Assembly: GCA_050305975.1 (NCBI GenBank)
Contig: JBNLGI010000188.1
Span: forward strand, 1-64,000
Origin: Thiodiazotropha sp050305975
Lineage (GTDB): Bacteria > Pseudomonadota > Gammaproteobacteria > Chromatiales > Chromatiaceae
Direction: 5' to 3'
Length of the DNA: 64,000 bases
Below, in pieces: positions 10,080 to 18,866 of this stretch (position 1 is its first letter; the number at the start of each line of letters is the position of its first letter). Both the position numbers and the translations under genes were made by a program. The notes below the pieces were generated by a model. That model was not told where the DNA came from, ran no database searches, and was given only the letters and a program-made list of their open reading frames with translations.

Positions 10080-10305
10080 TGTGGATAAATTGTAGAGAAA
10101 ATCAGTTAATATCCAGCTGTCGATCTGTCCACAGACGATCAACAGGATGCTGGCAACCGGACAAGCATACAACTCACAGTTTAATATGCTTAAAAATGCA
10201 ATAAAAACAAAGAGATAAGTAAAAATCTACTGATTTAGACTGCCAGTAATAATAACAATAGGTATATTTCTTAAACAGAATTTATAAGAAGGCCGAGTGG
10301 ATAAC
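10080..10305. other. Putative oriC segment between dnaA and dnaN
   Basis: The segment opens with an exact DnaA box (TGTGGATAA, 10080-10088, overlapping the dnaA stop codon), has a degenerate box near 10126-10134, and ends with AGTGGATAA (one mismatch, 10296-10304). Between about 10181 and 10290 it is strongly AT-rich in an otherwise GC-rich region, as expected for an unwinding element. The dnaA-dnaN gap and the rpmH-dnaA gap are both usual origin sites; which is used here cannot be decided by eye. Confidence 0.5.
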
Positions 10306-11406
10306 ATGAAGATAGTCACCGATAGGGAAAACTTGCTCGAACCGCTCCAACAGATTGCCGGAGTCGTGGAGAGACGTCAGACCTTGCCGATTCTCGCCAA
10401 CATACTTATCAATGCCGGCAGCAAAGGATTGCATATGACAGCTACAGACTTGGAGGTAGAACTAAAGACACAAGCAAGTGCCACCTGCGAAGGAGAGGTC
10501 GATTTCACTGTCCCCGCAAGGAAGCTGCTCGACATCACCAAGGCATTGCCTGAAGGAGCAGTCATCAATCTGGAAATCAACGGTGATAAGGCCAAGCTGC
10601 AGTCAGGACGCAGTCGATTCACACTTGGAGTCCTTCCTGCGCAGGACTATCCCGTCATAGAGCCGACCCCAAGCAACGAGGTGCTTACCGTCAATGAGGC
10701 ACTTTTCAAGAGGCTGATCGAAAAGACTCAGTTTGCCATGGCTCAGCAGGATGTTCGGTACTACCTCAACGGTATGCTGCTGGAGATCAGCAAAGGGGAT
10801 ATCAGAACGGTCGCCACAGATGGCCATCGACTCGCAATGAGCCAGTCCAATGGAGCAGTCAACAATCAGATCGATCTCCAGGTCATCCTTCCAAGAAAGG
10901 CGGTAATAGAATTGGGACGTCTGCTAAAGGACCGGGACGAAGAGATCAAGCTGGAGCTCAGCAACAGTTACATCAAAGTGCTGCTCGAGGGTGCGGTATT
11001 CACCTCTAAACTGATCGACGGACGGTTCCCGGAATATCAACGTGTCATGCCTTCCGGATCCGACAAAGAGGTCGAAGCGGATAAAAGCAGTCTCAGACAG
11101 TCCCTGAGTAGAGCTTCAATTCTGTCGAATGAAAAATACCGAGGCATACGCTTCAGTCTGCAAACCAACCTGCTACAACTGCAGGCTCACAACCCGGAGC
11201 AGGAGGAGGCAGAGGAGGAGCTGGAGATCAATTACCAGGGCGATGAACTCAAAATCGGCTTCAATGTCGGTTATTTGATTGATGCCATATCGGCTATTGA
11301 AGAAAACGAAGTAATCATCGAGCTCAAGGACTCCAACAGCAGTGCTCTCATGTACGGCAAAGGAAACGAAGAGAGTAAATATGTCATCATGCCAATGCGC
11401 ATATAG
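10306..11406 (+). CDS. dnaN: DNA polymerase III beta sliding clamp
   Basis: A 366-residue sliding clamp that tethers polymerase to DNA. It starts MKIVTDRENLLEPLQQIAG, contains RRQTLPILANILI, RTVATDGHRLA and LIDGRFPEYQRVMP, and ends in KYVIMPMRI, the clamp's conserved tail. A GTG at 10297 is in frame and closer to the AGAAGG ribosome site, so the start could be three codons earlier. A terminator follows. Confidence 0.97.
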   Translation: MKIVTDRENLLEPLQQIAGVVERRQTLPILANILINAGSKGLHMTATDLEVELKTQASATCEGEVDFTVPARKLLDITKALPEGAVINLEINGDKAKLQSGRSRFTLGVLPAQDYPVIEPTPSNEVLTVNEALFKRLIEKTQFAMAQQDVRYYLNGMLLEISKGDIRTVATDGHRLAMSQSNGAVNNQIDLQVILPRKAVIELGRLLKDRDEEIKLELSNSYIKVLLEGAVFTSKLIDGRFPEYQRVMPSGSDKEVEADKSSLRQSLSRASILSNEKYRGIRFSLQTNLLQLQAHNPEQEEAEEELEINYQGDELKIGFNVGYLIDAISAIEENEVIIELKDSNSSALMYGKGNEESKYVIMPMRI

Positions 11407-11424
11407 ACTGTCATAAGACTAAAG

Positions 11425-11461
11425 GGCCGGTGTGGGAGTGACCCCTCATCGGCCTTTTTTT
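11425..11461 (+). terminator. Rho-independent terminator after dnaN
   Basis: GGCCGGTG (11425-11432) pairs with CATCGGCC (one G-U pair), followed by seven T. It lies 18 bases after the dnaN stop and just before recF, so recF may depend on read-through or an internal promoter. Confidence 0.8.
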
Positions 11462-11472
11462 ATCGCAACAAC

Positions 11473-12558
11473 GTGTTCTTAAAATCCCTACAAATCAGCC
11501 AACTCAGAAATATCACGCACGCCGATCTCTCTTTCGACACAACCATCAATCTGGTTGTCGGTGATAACGGCGCAGGCAAGACCTCATTGCTAGAGGCCAT
11601 CTATCTGCTCGGACGCGCTAAGAGCTTTAGAACCGGTCACATCAAAAGTCCAGTACAAATGGGTAAGGAGCACCTTTCACTATTTGGACAAGTAGAAGAC
11701 GAAAGTTTATTGCCAATAAGACTCGGACTGAAAAGAAGTGGTAGAGAGACACAAGTAAAGATCAATGGAGAGACGGCCAGCAAACTCTCTACACTGGCTA
11801 CAACTCTACCACTCGCATTGGTCACACCACTATCACATCGTTTACTGGACGAAGGTCCAGATCACAGGCGACGCATACTCAACTGGGGAGTGTTCCACGT
11901 GGAACACTTTTATAAAACAGCAGTAGGAAACTACGCAAGGACACTCGTTCAAAGAAACAATGCACTGCGATCAAAGTCACCCGATCTCACTGTATGGAAC
12001 AAGGCTCTAGCAGAACATGCAACCATTGTCAGTGAACTGCAGACTGGGTACTTTGAAAAATGGATTCATGAGTTGATGACTCTAAGTAAGCGAATCCAGT
12101 TTCTTAAGAGTCTACAGATCAACTTCAATAGAGGGTGGAAGCAAGGAGAGGACCTGTACTATCTCCTGAAAGAGAGGGAAGCCTATGACATAGAACGGGG
12201 CTTTACATCAATAGGCCCGCAGAGGGCAGACCTGGTATTCAAAGTTGATGGTGTTGAGACGAGGCAGGTGCTTTCAAGAGGTCAGCAAAAGGTACTCATC
12301 ATCATCACAATGCTCGCTCAAGCTGCAGTACTTGAGAAGGCTAGAGGCAAAAAGCCCATATTTCTGCTTGATGACTTGGAGTCAGAGCTCGACAAACACT
12401 CTCTAAATAGTGTCTGTACCATGCTTCGCGAGCAAGGGAGCCAGGTTTTCATTACCTCGTTAAATCCTGATCAGATTATTTCGCAGGATTGGGCGGGTGA
12501 GATTTCGATGTTCCACGTGGAACATGGAGCTTTTGCTGAGAGGGCGACACTTTGCTGA
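11473..12558 (+). CDS. recF: DNA replication and repair protein RecF
   Basis: A 361-residue SMC-like ATPase of gap repair. It starts (GTG) FLKSLQISQLRNITHADLSF, has Walker A GDNGAGKTS at 30-38, the signature region LSRGQQKVLIIITMLAQAA and Walker B PIFLLDDLESELD. No clear ribosome site precedes the GTG. Two exact parS sites lie inside the frame and both are read as FHVEH: one in GVFHVEHFYK mid-protein, the other in SMFHVEHGAF near the C-terminus. Confidence 0.95.
   Translation: MFLKSLQISQLRNITHADLSFDTTINLVVGDNGAGKTSLLEAIYLLGRAKSFRTGHIKSPVQMGKEHLSLFGQVEDESLLPIRLGLKRSGRETQVKINGETASKLSTLATTLPLALVTPLSHRLLDEGPDHRRRILNWGVFHVEHFYKTAVGNYARTLVQRNNALRSKSPDLTVWNKALAEHATIVSELQTGYFEKWIHELMTLSKRIQFLKSLQINFNRGWKQGEDLYYLLKEREAYDIERGFTSIGPQRADLVFKVDGVETRQVLSRGQQKVLIIITMLAQAAVLEKARGKKPIFLLDDLESELDKHSLNSVCTMLREQGSQVFITSLNPDQIISQDWAGEISMFHVEHGAFAERATLC
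11891..11906. promoter_or_regulatory. parS site 1 (ParB binding), inside recF
   Basis: TGTTCCACGTGGAACA is a perfect 16-base palindrome and matches the bacterial parS consensus TGTTNCACGTGAAACA except at one symmetric-completing position; it is the fully palindromic form. parS sites cluster near oriC and nucleate ParB for chromosome segregation. Confidence 0.88.
12509..12524. promoter_or_regulatory. parS site 2 (ParB binding), inside recF
   Basis: A second identical copy of TGTTCCACGTGGAACA, 618 bases downstream of the first and in the same reading phase. Two exact 16-base palindromes within one kilobase are not expected by chance. Confidence 0.88.
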
Positions 12559-12596
12559 TCAGTGAAATCAGTTCGTCTGCTAATGGCCTGACGCGC

Positions 12597-12602
12597 TATA
12601 AT
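12597..12602 (+). promoter_or_regulatory. Possible -10 element of gyrB
   Basis: A consensus TATAAT stands 43 bases before the gyrB ATG in the recF-gyrB gap. No good -35 box is seen at 16-18 bases upstream, so the assignment is tentative. Confidence 0.4.
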
Positions 12603-12645
12603 GGTCTGTCTATTCAAGCCAGGTCGATCCTAAGACGGAAAATCT

Positions 12646-15051
12646 ATGAGTTACGATTCCTCGAATATTAAGGTTCTCAAGGGACTGGATGCTGTCCGCA
12701 AGCGTCCCGGTATGTACATCGGTGACACGGATGACGGCACCGGTCTGCACCATATGGTTTTCGAGGTTGTGGACAACTCAATTGATGAGGCCTTGGCTGG
12801 ATACTGCAATGAGATCAAGGTCACCATCCATTCAGATCAAAGCGTCACTGTTACCGATAACGGTCGTGGTATCCCTGTCGACCTTCATCCTGAAGAGGGA
12901 AAATCTGCTGCTGAAGTCATCATGACCGTGCTGCATGCAGGTGGTAAGTTCGACGACAACTCCTACAAAGTGTCGGGGGGGCTGCATGGTGTCGGTGTCT
13001 CCGTGGTGAATGCCCTGTCCGAAGAGCTGAAACTGAAGATTCGTCGTCAGGGGAAAGTCTGGGAGCAACATTACAGACACGGGGTTCCCCAGGGCGATCT
13101 GGAAGCGGTAGGGGAGTCAGAGAAGAGTGGTACCAGCGTCACCTTCAAACCGAGTAAAGAGACCTTCACCAATATCGAGTTTCACTACGATATTCTGGCG
13201 AAACGCTTACGCGAACTCTCTTTCCTGAATTCAGGTATCAAGATCATTCTCAAGGAGGAGGCCACAGGACGAGAGGATGTCTTTGAGTATGTGGGTGGTA
13301 TTCTTGCCTTCGTCGAGCATCTCAACCGGAACAAGTCCCCATTGCATGAGCAGGTCTTCAATTTCTCCGGTGAGCTGAATGGTGTCTCGGTTGAAATAGC
13401 CATGCAGTGGAACGAGTCCTATCAGGAGACGATCTTCTGTTATACCAACAACATTCCGCAACGGGATGGAGGTACTCACCTGGCGGGATTTCGCGCCGCC
13501 CTGACACGCACCTTGAATCAGTATATCGAGCAATCCGGCCTGTCCAAAAAGCAGAAGGTGAATACCTCCGGCGACGATGCCCGGGAAGGGCTCACCGCGG
13601 TACTTTCAGTGAAGGTGCCCGATCCGAAGTTCTCTTCGCAGACCAAGGACAAACTGGTTTCTTCAGAGGTGAAGGGTATAGTAGAGAATCTGTTGTCAGA
13701 ACACCTGAACAGCTTCCTGTTGGAAAATCCGGCTGATGCAAAAAACATCGCCGGTAAAATGATCGAAGCTGCCCGTGCCAGGGAGGCTGCGAGAAAGGCC
13801 AGGGAGATGACCCGTCGCAAGGGTGCGCTGGATATTGCCGGACTTCCGGGAAAGCTCGCCGATTGCCAGGAAAAGGATCCGGCTCTTTCTGAACTCTATC
13901 TGGTGGAGGGTGACTCCGCTGGCGGATCCGCGAAACAGGGGAGGGACCGACGTTACCAGGCCATCCTGCCGCTGAAGGGTAAGATACTCAACGTCGAGAA
14001 GGCACGCTTCGATAAGATGCTCTCCTCAGCGGAGGTGGGCACATTGATCACCGCTCTCGGATGCGGCATCGGACGAGAGGAGTTCAACCCCGACAAGCTG
14101 CGCTACCACCGTATCATCATCATGACCGATGCCGATGTGGATGGTGCACATATCCGTACTCTGCTGTTAACCTTCTTCTATCGCCAGATGCCGGAGCTGA
14201 TTGATCGGGGCTATATCTACATCGCGCAGCCACCGCTCTACAAGGTGAAAAAAGGCAAACAGGAGCAGTATCTCAAGGATGATCACGATCTGAACAACTA
14301 TTTCTTGCAGAGTGCGCTCGACAACGCCGCACTCTTTGTCAGTGCCGATGCGCCACCGCTCGCCGGTGAGAGCCTGGAAGCACTATCCCGCAGCTTCCTG
14401 GCGGTGATGGCCAGCATAGGAAGACTCTCCCTGCGCTACGACGGACCGATGCTGGAAAAGTTGATCTATATGCCTAAATTAGATGAGTCCATGATCGAGG
14501 ATAGGGCATCCCTTCAGCAGTGGATCGAGGAGTTGGAGGGCAGACTCAATACAGACCTCGGTATCTCAGAGTCATGCTCATTGAACATCGTCGATGACAG
14601 TGTTTCCGCTGAAGCGGGTATTCTTCTGACCCGAAAGATCCACGGTATCGGTAATGAGAGAGTGATCCCCTTCGATTTCTTCAACAGCGTCGAGTACCGA
14701 AAGATTACGGAACTGGGCAACCAGTTGAACGATCTGTTGGCGGAAGACGCCTTTGTGAAACGCAACGACAAGGAGCAGCCGGTCAGCAGTTTCCGTCAGG
14801 CACTGGACTGGCTGATGGAAGACGCGAAAAAGGGACAGCATGTGCAGCGGTATAAAGGGCTGGGTGAGATGAATCCGGATCAGTTGTGGGAGACCACCAT
14901 GAATGCGGACAGTCGCCGTCTATTGCAGGTGAGTATCGAAGATGCAGTCTCCGCTGATCAGATCTTCGCCACCCTCATGGGGGACCAGGTCGAACCGCGA
15001 CGGGAATTCATTGAGACCCATGCCCTGACGGTCGAGAATCTCGACGTCTGA
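12646..15051 (+). CDS. gyrB: DNA gyrase subunit B
   Basis: An 801-residue ATPase subunit of DNA gyrase, which introduces negative supercoils. The GHKL ATPase domain has KVLKGLDAVRKRPGMYIGDT, VVDNSIDEALAGY and GGLHGVGVSVVNALS. The TOPRIM domain has LYLVEGDSAGGSAKQGRDR and IIMTDADVDGAHIRTLLLTF. The C-terminal part carries the long insert usual for proteobacterial GyrB and ends with QRYKGLGEMNPDQLWETTM. Full length. Confidence 0.98.
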   Translation: MSYDSSNIKVLKGLDAVRKRPGMYIGDTDDGTGLHHMVFEVVDNSIDEALAGYCNEIKVTIHSDQSVTVTDNGRGIPVDLHPEEGKSAAEVIMTVLHAGGKFDDNSYKVSGGLHGVGVSVVNALSEELKLKIRRQGKVWEQHYRHGVPQGDLEAVGESEKSGTSVTFKPSKETFTNIEFHYDILAKRLRELSFLNSGIKIILKEEATGREDVFEYVGGILAFVEHLNRNKSPLHEQVFNFSGELNGVSVEIAMQWNESYQETIFCYTNNIPQRDGGTHLAGFRAALTRTLNQYIEQSGLSKKQKVNTSGDDAREGLTAVLSVKVPDPKFSSQTKDKLVSSEVKGIVENLLSEHLNSFLLENPADAKNIAGKMIEAARAREAARKAREMTRRKGALDIAGLPGKLADCQEKDPALSELYLVEGDSAGGSAKQGRDRRYQAILPLKGKILNVEKARFDKMLSSAEVGTLITALGCGIGREEFNPDKLRYHRIIIMTDADVDGAHIRTLLLTFFYRQMPELIDRGYIYIAQPPLYKVKKGKQEQYLKDDHDLNNYFLQSALDNAALFVSADAPPLAGESLEALSRSFLAVMASIGRLSLRYDGPMLEKLIYMPKLDESMIEDRASLQQWIEELEGRLNTDLGISESCSLNIVDDSVSAEAGILLTRKIHGIGNERVIPFDFFNSVEYRKITELGNQLNDLLAEDAFVKRNDKEQPVSSFRQALDWLMEDAKKGQHVQRYKGLGEMNPDQLWETTMNADSRRLLQVSIEDAVSADQIFATLMGDQVEPRREFIETHALTVENLDV

Positions 15052-15151
15052 GTGTTGATGGGTTTATGAGGGTGCAGGCAAACCAGCTTTATCTAACTAA
15101 CTGATTTATAGTGTTTTTATTAAAGTTAGTAAGCACTCACACACGCATGAC

Positions 15152-15883
15152 TCATAACTCATCCACTTTGGTGGATTGCAGAGCATCCACTGTCGATTCG
15201 ATCCAGGCTTCGGCGCGAGCGTTGATTTCGCTGGCATCCAGACCTTGTGTCTCGATCAGTGGGCCAATGACCACATCGATGGTTCCCGGGTATTTTCGCA
15301 GATCTCGCCTTCTCCAGAAGACACCGGCATTGTGTGCCACCGGCAACACCGGTGCCGAGGTCTTCTCCGCCAGAATGGCGCCGCCTATGCCGTAACGTTT
15401 GCGGGTTCCCGGCGCGACGCGTGTGCCTTCAGGGAAGACGATGATTTTGCAGCCGCTATTGATACGCTCTGTACCCTGTTCGATGATCTGGTCGATGGCC
15501 TTGCGTCCCAACTTCCGATTGATCGCGATCGGTTTGTAGTACCACATGATCCATCCAAAGATCGGTACGTAGAGGAGCTCGCGTTTGAGGACCCAGGACT
15601 TGCGCCCGGGAATCAGACTGACCAGGGCGATGGTCTCCCAGGCAGACTGATGCTTTGCGAAGACGATGCAGCTCCCATCGGGAATATTCTCCGCCCCCTG
15701 CAAACGGTAGTTGAGCCCGCAGATGGTGGAGAGGCCCCAAAGATTGATGCGACTCCAGAAACTGTCGATCAGTGGCAGTTTGCTCTCGGGTACGGCCCAG
15801 CCGATGAGGCTGCCTATGCCGGCCACCAACACGGTGGTTATCACGAGGTAGAGAAAATATAGCGACGATCTGAGCAATATCAT
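15152..15883 (-). CDS. plsC: 1-acyl-sn-glycerol-3-phosphate acyltransferase (PlsC family)
   Basis: A 243-residue membrane acyltransferase of phospholipid synthesis, converting lysophosphatidic to phosphatidic acid. It has an N-terminal hydrophobic helix (residues 7-30), the catalytic HX4E motif KHQSAWET (His78, Glu83), then RELLYVPIFGW, and the acceptor-binding motif VFPEGTR. Its start overlaps the gmhB stop by four bases, so it ends the glyQ-glyS-mazG-gmhB-plsC operon. Its substrate could also be another lysophospholipid. Confidence 0.9.
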   Translation of the reverse strand: MILLRSSLYFLYLVITTVLVAGIGSLIGWAVPESKLPLIDSFWSRINLWGLSTICGLNYRLQGAENIPDGSCIVFAKHQSAWETIALVSLIPGRKSWVLKRELLYVPIFGWIMWYYKPIAINRKLGRKAIDQIIEQGTERINSGCKIIVFPEGTRVAPGTRKRYGIGGAILAEKTSAPVLPVAHNAGVFWRRRDLRKYPGTIDVVIGPLIETQGLDASEINARAEAWIESTVDALQSTKVDEL

Positions 15884-16434
15884 GCCGTTACTCCGTTCTC
15901 AATGAGCAACATCTCTATCGCACTCGCCAAGTCATCATAAACTGTTATCTGTGCCATCTCGTTCTCATGTTCCTTGAGCGTGCGTTCACCCTTGCCGGTA
16001 CGCACGAGAATGGGTCGGGCATCCACCGCCACGGCAGCCTGCAGATCCCGGTAGGAGTCGCCTATCACCGGAACCTCCTTGAGCGGTTGACCGGTGCGCC
16101 GGGCGATCTCCAGATAGAGACCCGGTTTGGGCTTGCGGCAGTCGCACCCATCGTCGGGACCGTGGGGACAGAACAGGATGGCCTCGATGGAGCCGCCCCG
16201 ATGCTGAATCTCGGAAAGCATCTTCTGATGGATGGCATGCAGGGTCTCTATGCTAAACAGTCCGCGTGCGATACCCGACTGATTGGTGGCGACGAAGATG
16301 TGAAAACCCGCGCGGCTAAGACGCGCGATGGCGTTCAGGCTGCCCTCGATGGGTATCCACTCCTCCGGCGACTTGATGTAGCTATCGGAATCCTGATTGA
16401 TGACGCCATCCCTGTCGAGTATGACGATTTTCAT
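15880..16434 (-). CDS. gmhB: D-glycero-beta-D-manno-heptose 1,7-bisphosphate 7-phosphatase
   Basis: A 184-residue HAD-family phosphatase of the ADP-heptose (LPS core) pathway. The catalytic motif is ILDRDGVIN, the second motif is FVATNQSGIARG, and a zinc site is formed by CPHGPDDGCDCRKPKPG. A conserved VGDSYRDLQAA completes the HAD fold. Lies 12 bases after the mazG-like gene and overlaps plsC by four bases. Confidence 0.92.
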   Translation of the reverse strand: MKIVILDRDGVINQDSDSYIKSPEEWIPIEGSLNAIARLSRAGFHIFVATNQSGIARGLFSIETLHAIHQKMLSEIQHRGGSIEAILFCPHGPDDGCDCRKPKPGLYLEIARRTGQPLKEVPVIGDSYRDLQAAVAVDARPILVRTGKGERTLKEHENEMAQITVYDDLASAIEMLLIENGVTA

Positions 16435-16446
16435 TGTTGTATGCGC

Positions 16447-16785
16447 TTACTCACCATCTACACCGCGAAATTCAGAGACTCTGATGCGTCCGTTGATCAT
16501 TCTGGAGGAACGGGCATCGAGTTTCGCCATCTTCTCCCAGAAAGCCTGTTTGAGATCGAAATCCTGCGCTATGGCGGTGCCGATGAGCAGGATAAAGAGA
16601 TCGGCGACCTCTTCGGCGAGTTCCGACTTGGGCTTTCCTTTAGTGACGCAGGAGGAGATTTCACCCAGCTCTTCCGCCATCAGGGCGACGCGATAGGTCA
16701 TCTCTTCGCCACCCGTCTCACTGAAACGGTGTTTGTCGTGGAAGGCCTGGACGGCCGCCAGCATGTCGGTATAGCTGTCGCTCAT
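16447..16785 (-). CDS. MazG-like nucleotide pyrophosphohydrolase
   Basis: A 112-residue all-alpha MazG-type protein. The metal-binding pattern is EELGEISSCV followed by ELAEEVADLFILLIG (EExxE and ExxD). These proteins hydrolyse nucleoside triphosphates to monophosphates, but the substrate cannot be told from sequence. Its ATG overlaps the glyS stop by four bases and it precedes gmhB. Confidence 0.82.
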   Translation of the reverse strand: MSDSYTDMLAAVQAFHDKHRFSETGGEEMTYRVALMAEELGEISSCVTKGKPKSELAEEVADLFILLIGTAIAQDFDLKQAFWEKMAKLDARSSRMINGRIRVSEFRGVDGE

Positions 16786-18866
16786 GCCGGACTCTCCTGC
16801 AGCAGGGAGATATCGGCGACGCTGAGGAACTGATTCTCGAGCTGTGACAGCAGCGCCAGACGGTTGAGACGCAGGTTTTCGTCATCGGTCATCACCATCA
16901 CCTGGTCGAAGAAGTCGTCGACTGGCTGCTTCAAGCTGGCGAGTATGCGCAAGCCCTCCGCATACTCCCCGCGGTCGAACAGGGGCTGTGCCTGCGGAGT
17001 CAGCTCGTCCAGTTTGGCCAGCAGATCCCGCTCCGCCTGATCTTGAAACAGGGAGGCATCGGCGCGCATCGGCAGGGGCTCGGAGTTCTTCTTCAGAATA
17101 TTGCGGATACGCTTGTTGGCAGCGGCGAGACTGATGGCCTCCGGCAGCTGGCGGAACGCGCTCATGGCGCGGATGCGAAGGTCGAAATCGGCAATGGTTT
17201 CCGGGGTGACTTCGGCGACGGCCTGAAACAGATCGACGCCGTAACCCTCTTCGAGGTAGATGCCCTTGAGTCGTTCCAGCATGAAGGTATAGACCGCTTC
17301 GGCCACATCCGTCTCGTTCAAGCGATCGACCATGGTGTCGGTGACAGCTTCTAGCAGGCCGCGGAGATAGAGTGTAAGTGAGTGCTCACGTATGATGCGC
17401 AGTGCACCGAGTGCCGCACGTCGCAGCGCGAAGGGGTCTTTATCTCCGGTCGGACGTTGACCGATGCCGAAGATACCGACCAGGGTATCGAGCTTTTCGG
17501 CCAGCGAAATGGCGATACCGGTGCGGGTCTGCGGCAGGCGGTCGCCGGAAAAGCGGGGCATGTAGAACTCGTCCATCGCTTCCGCCAGCTCCGGCTCTTC
17601 GCCATCGCGTTGAGCCTGATAACGGCCCATCACCCCCTGCATTTCAGGGAATTCGAAGACCATGTCGGTCATCAGATCGCAGCGGCTGAGCAGGCCAGCC
17701 CGATGGGCCAGATCGGGATCACCGCCGATCTCGATGGCGATCAGCTCGGCCAGCTTGGCGACCCGTTCTGATTTGTCGTACATGGAGCCGAGCTTGTTCT
17801 GGAACACGACACTCTTCAAGGACTCCAGATGGTCTTCCAGGCGATGCTTGCCGTCCTGCTCCCAGAAGAACATGGCATCGGCGAGACGCGGCCGGATGAC
17901 CCGCTGGTTGCCCTCCTGGATCAGCTCGGGCTGCGGGCTGTCGATGTTGGCGATGGTGATGAAGTGGTTCATCAATCGCCCGTTGGAGTCGAACAGCGGG
18001 AAGTACTTCTGGTTGCCCTTCATGGTGGCGACCAGCGCCTCCTGTGGAACCTCGAGGAAACGCGCCTCGAAACTGGCGCTGATCGGGACCGGCCACTCAT
18101 TGAGGGCGGTGACCTCGTCGAGCAACTCCTCGTCCAGGTCGGGATGGCCGCCGAGCGAAGCGGCGCTCTGCTCGACCGCCTGGCGGATCTTCTGTTTGCG
18201 TGTCTCGAAACTGGCGATGACACGACCCATGTCCTCGAGCACGGAAGCGTAGTCATCGGGATCGAACAGGGTAATGGCGGAGGGATGATGGAAGCGGTGA
18301 CCGTAGGTCTGACGGTCTGCCTTGGCATCCAGCAGGGTGCAGTCGACCACCTGCTCACCGTGCAGGAACAGCAACCAGTGGACAGGACGTACGAACTGAG
18401 CCTCGGAGGCACCCCAGCGCATGCGCTTCGGGATCGGCAGCCGGTTCAAGGCCTGCTCAGCGATGGCGGGGAGCAGTTGGGAGGCGGGCTGACCGGCTTC
18501 GTCCATCTGATAGGCGAGCCAGGCGCCCTTGTCGGTCTCCAGTTTCGCGAGCTGATCGACCGTGGTGCCGCAGGAACGGGCGAAGCCCTCGGCCGCCTTG
18601 GTCGGCTTTCCATCCTTGTCGAAAGCGGCCTGTAGAGCGGGTCCACGGCGCTCGATCTGACGATCGGGCTGTCTGCTCATGCAGTCCTGGATGCGCAGGG
18701 CGAGACGGCGCGGTGTGGCGAAGCTCTCCACCGTGCCGTGTTCGAGACCGGCCTGCTCGAGGCCGGCGAGGAAGTGTTCAGTGAGAGATTCGGAGAGCTG
18801 CTTGAGGGCCTTGGGCGGGAGCTCTTCAGTGCCGAGTTCGAACAGCAGGGTGGCGCGTTCAGTCAT
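16782..18866 (-). CDS. glyS: Glycyl-tRNA synthetase beta subunit
   Basis: A 694-residue beta subunit of the bacterial alpha2-beta2 glycyl-tRNA synthetase. It starts TERATLLFELGTEELPPKAL, typical of GlyS, contains GNQKYFPLFDSNGRLMNHFI, the HD-like domain RAGLLSRCDLMTDMVFEFPEM, DPFALRRAALGALRII and a C-terminal anticodon-binding helical domain with VMVMTDDENLRLNRLALL. It overlaps glyQ by eight bases. Confidence 0.97.
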   Translation of the reverse strand: MTERATLLFELGTEELPPKALKQLSESLTEHFLAGLEQAGLEHGTVESFATPRRLALRIQDCMSRQPDRQIERRGPALQAAFDKDGKPTKAAEGFARSCGTTVDQLAKLETDKGAWLAYQMDEAGQPASQLLPAIAEQALNRLPIPKRMRWGASEAQFVRPVHWLLFLHGEQVVDCTLLDAKADRQTYGHRFHHPSAITLFDPDDYASVLEDMGRVIASFETRKQKIRQAVEQSAASLGGHPDLDEELLDEVTALNEWPVPISASFEARFLEVPQEALVATMKGNQKYFPLFDSNGRLMNHFITIANIDSPQPELIQEGNQRVIRPRLADAMFFWEQDGKHRLEDHLESLKSVVFQNKLGSMYDKSERVAKLAELIAIEIGGDPDLAHRAGLLSRCDLMTDMVFEFPEMQGVMGRYQAQRDGEEPELAEAMDEFYMPRFSGDRLPQTRTGIAISLAEKLDTLVGIFGIGQRPTGDKDPFALRRAALGALRIIREHSLTLYLRGLLEAVTDTMVDRLNETDVAEAVYTFMLERLKGIYLEEGYGVDLFQAVAEVTPETIADFDLRIRAMSAFRQLPEAISLAAANKRIRNILKKNSEPLPMRADASLFQDQAERDLLAKLDELTPQAQPLFDRGEYAEGLRILASLKQPVDDFFDQVMVMTDDENLRLNRLALLSQLENQFLSVADISLLQESPA

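Noticed and set aside
15095..15130. Inverted repeat AACTAACT with AGTTAGT after gyrB
   Set aside because: Seven base pairs with T residues in the loop rather than after the stem; too weak to call a terminator.
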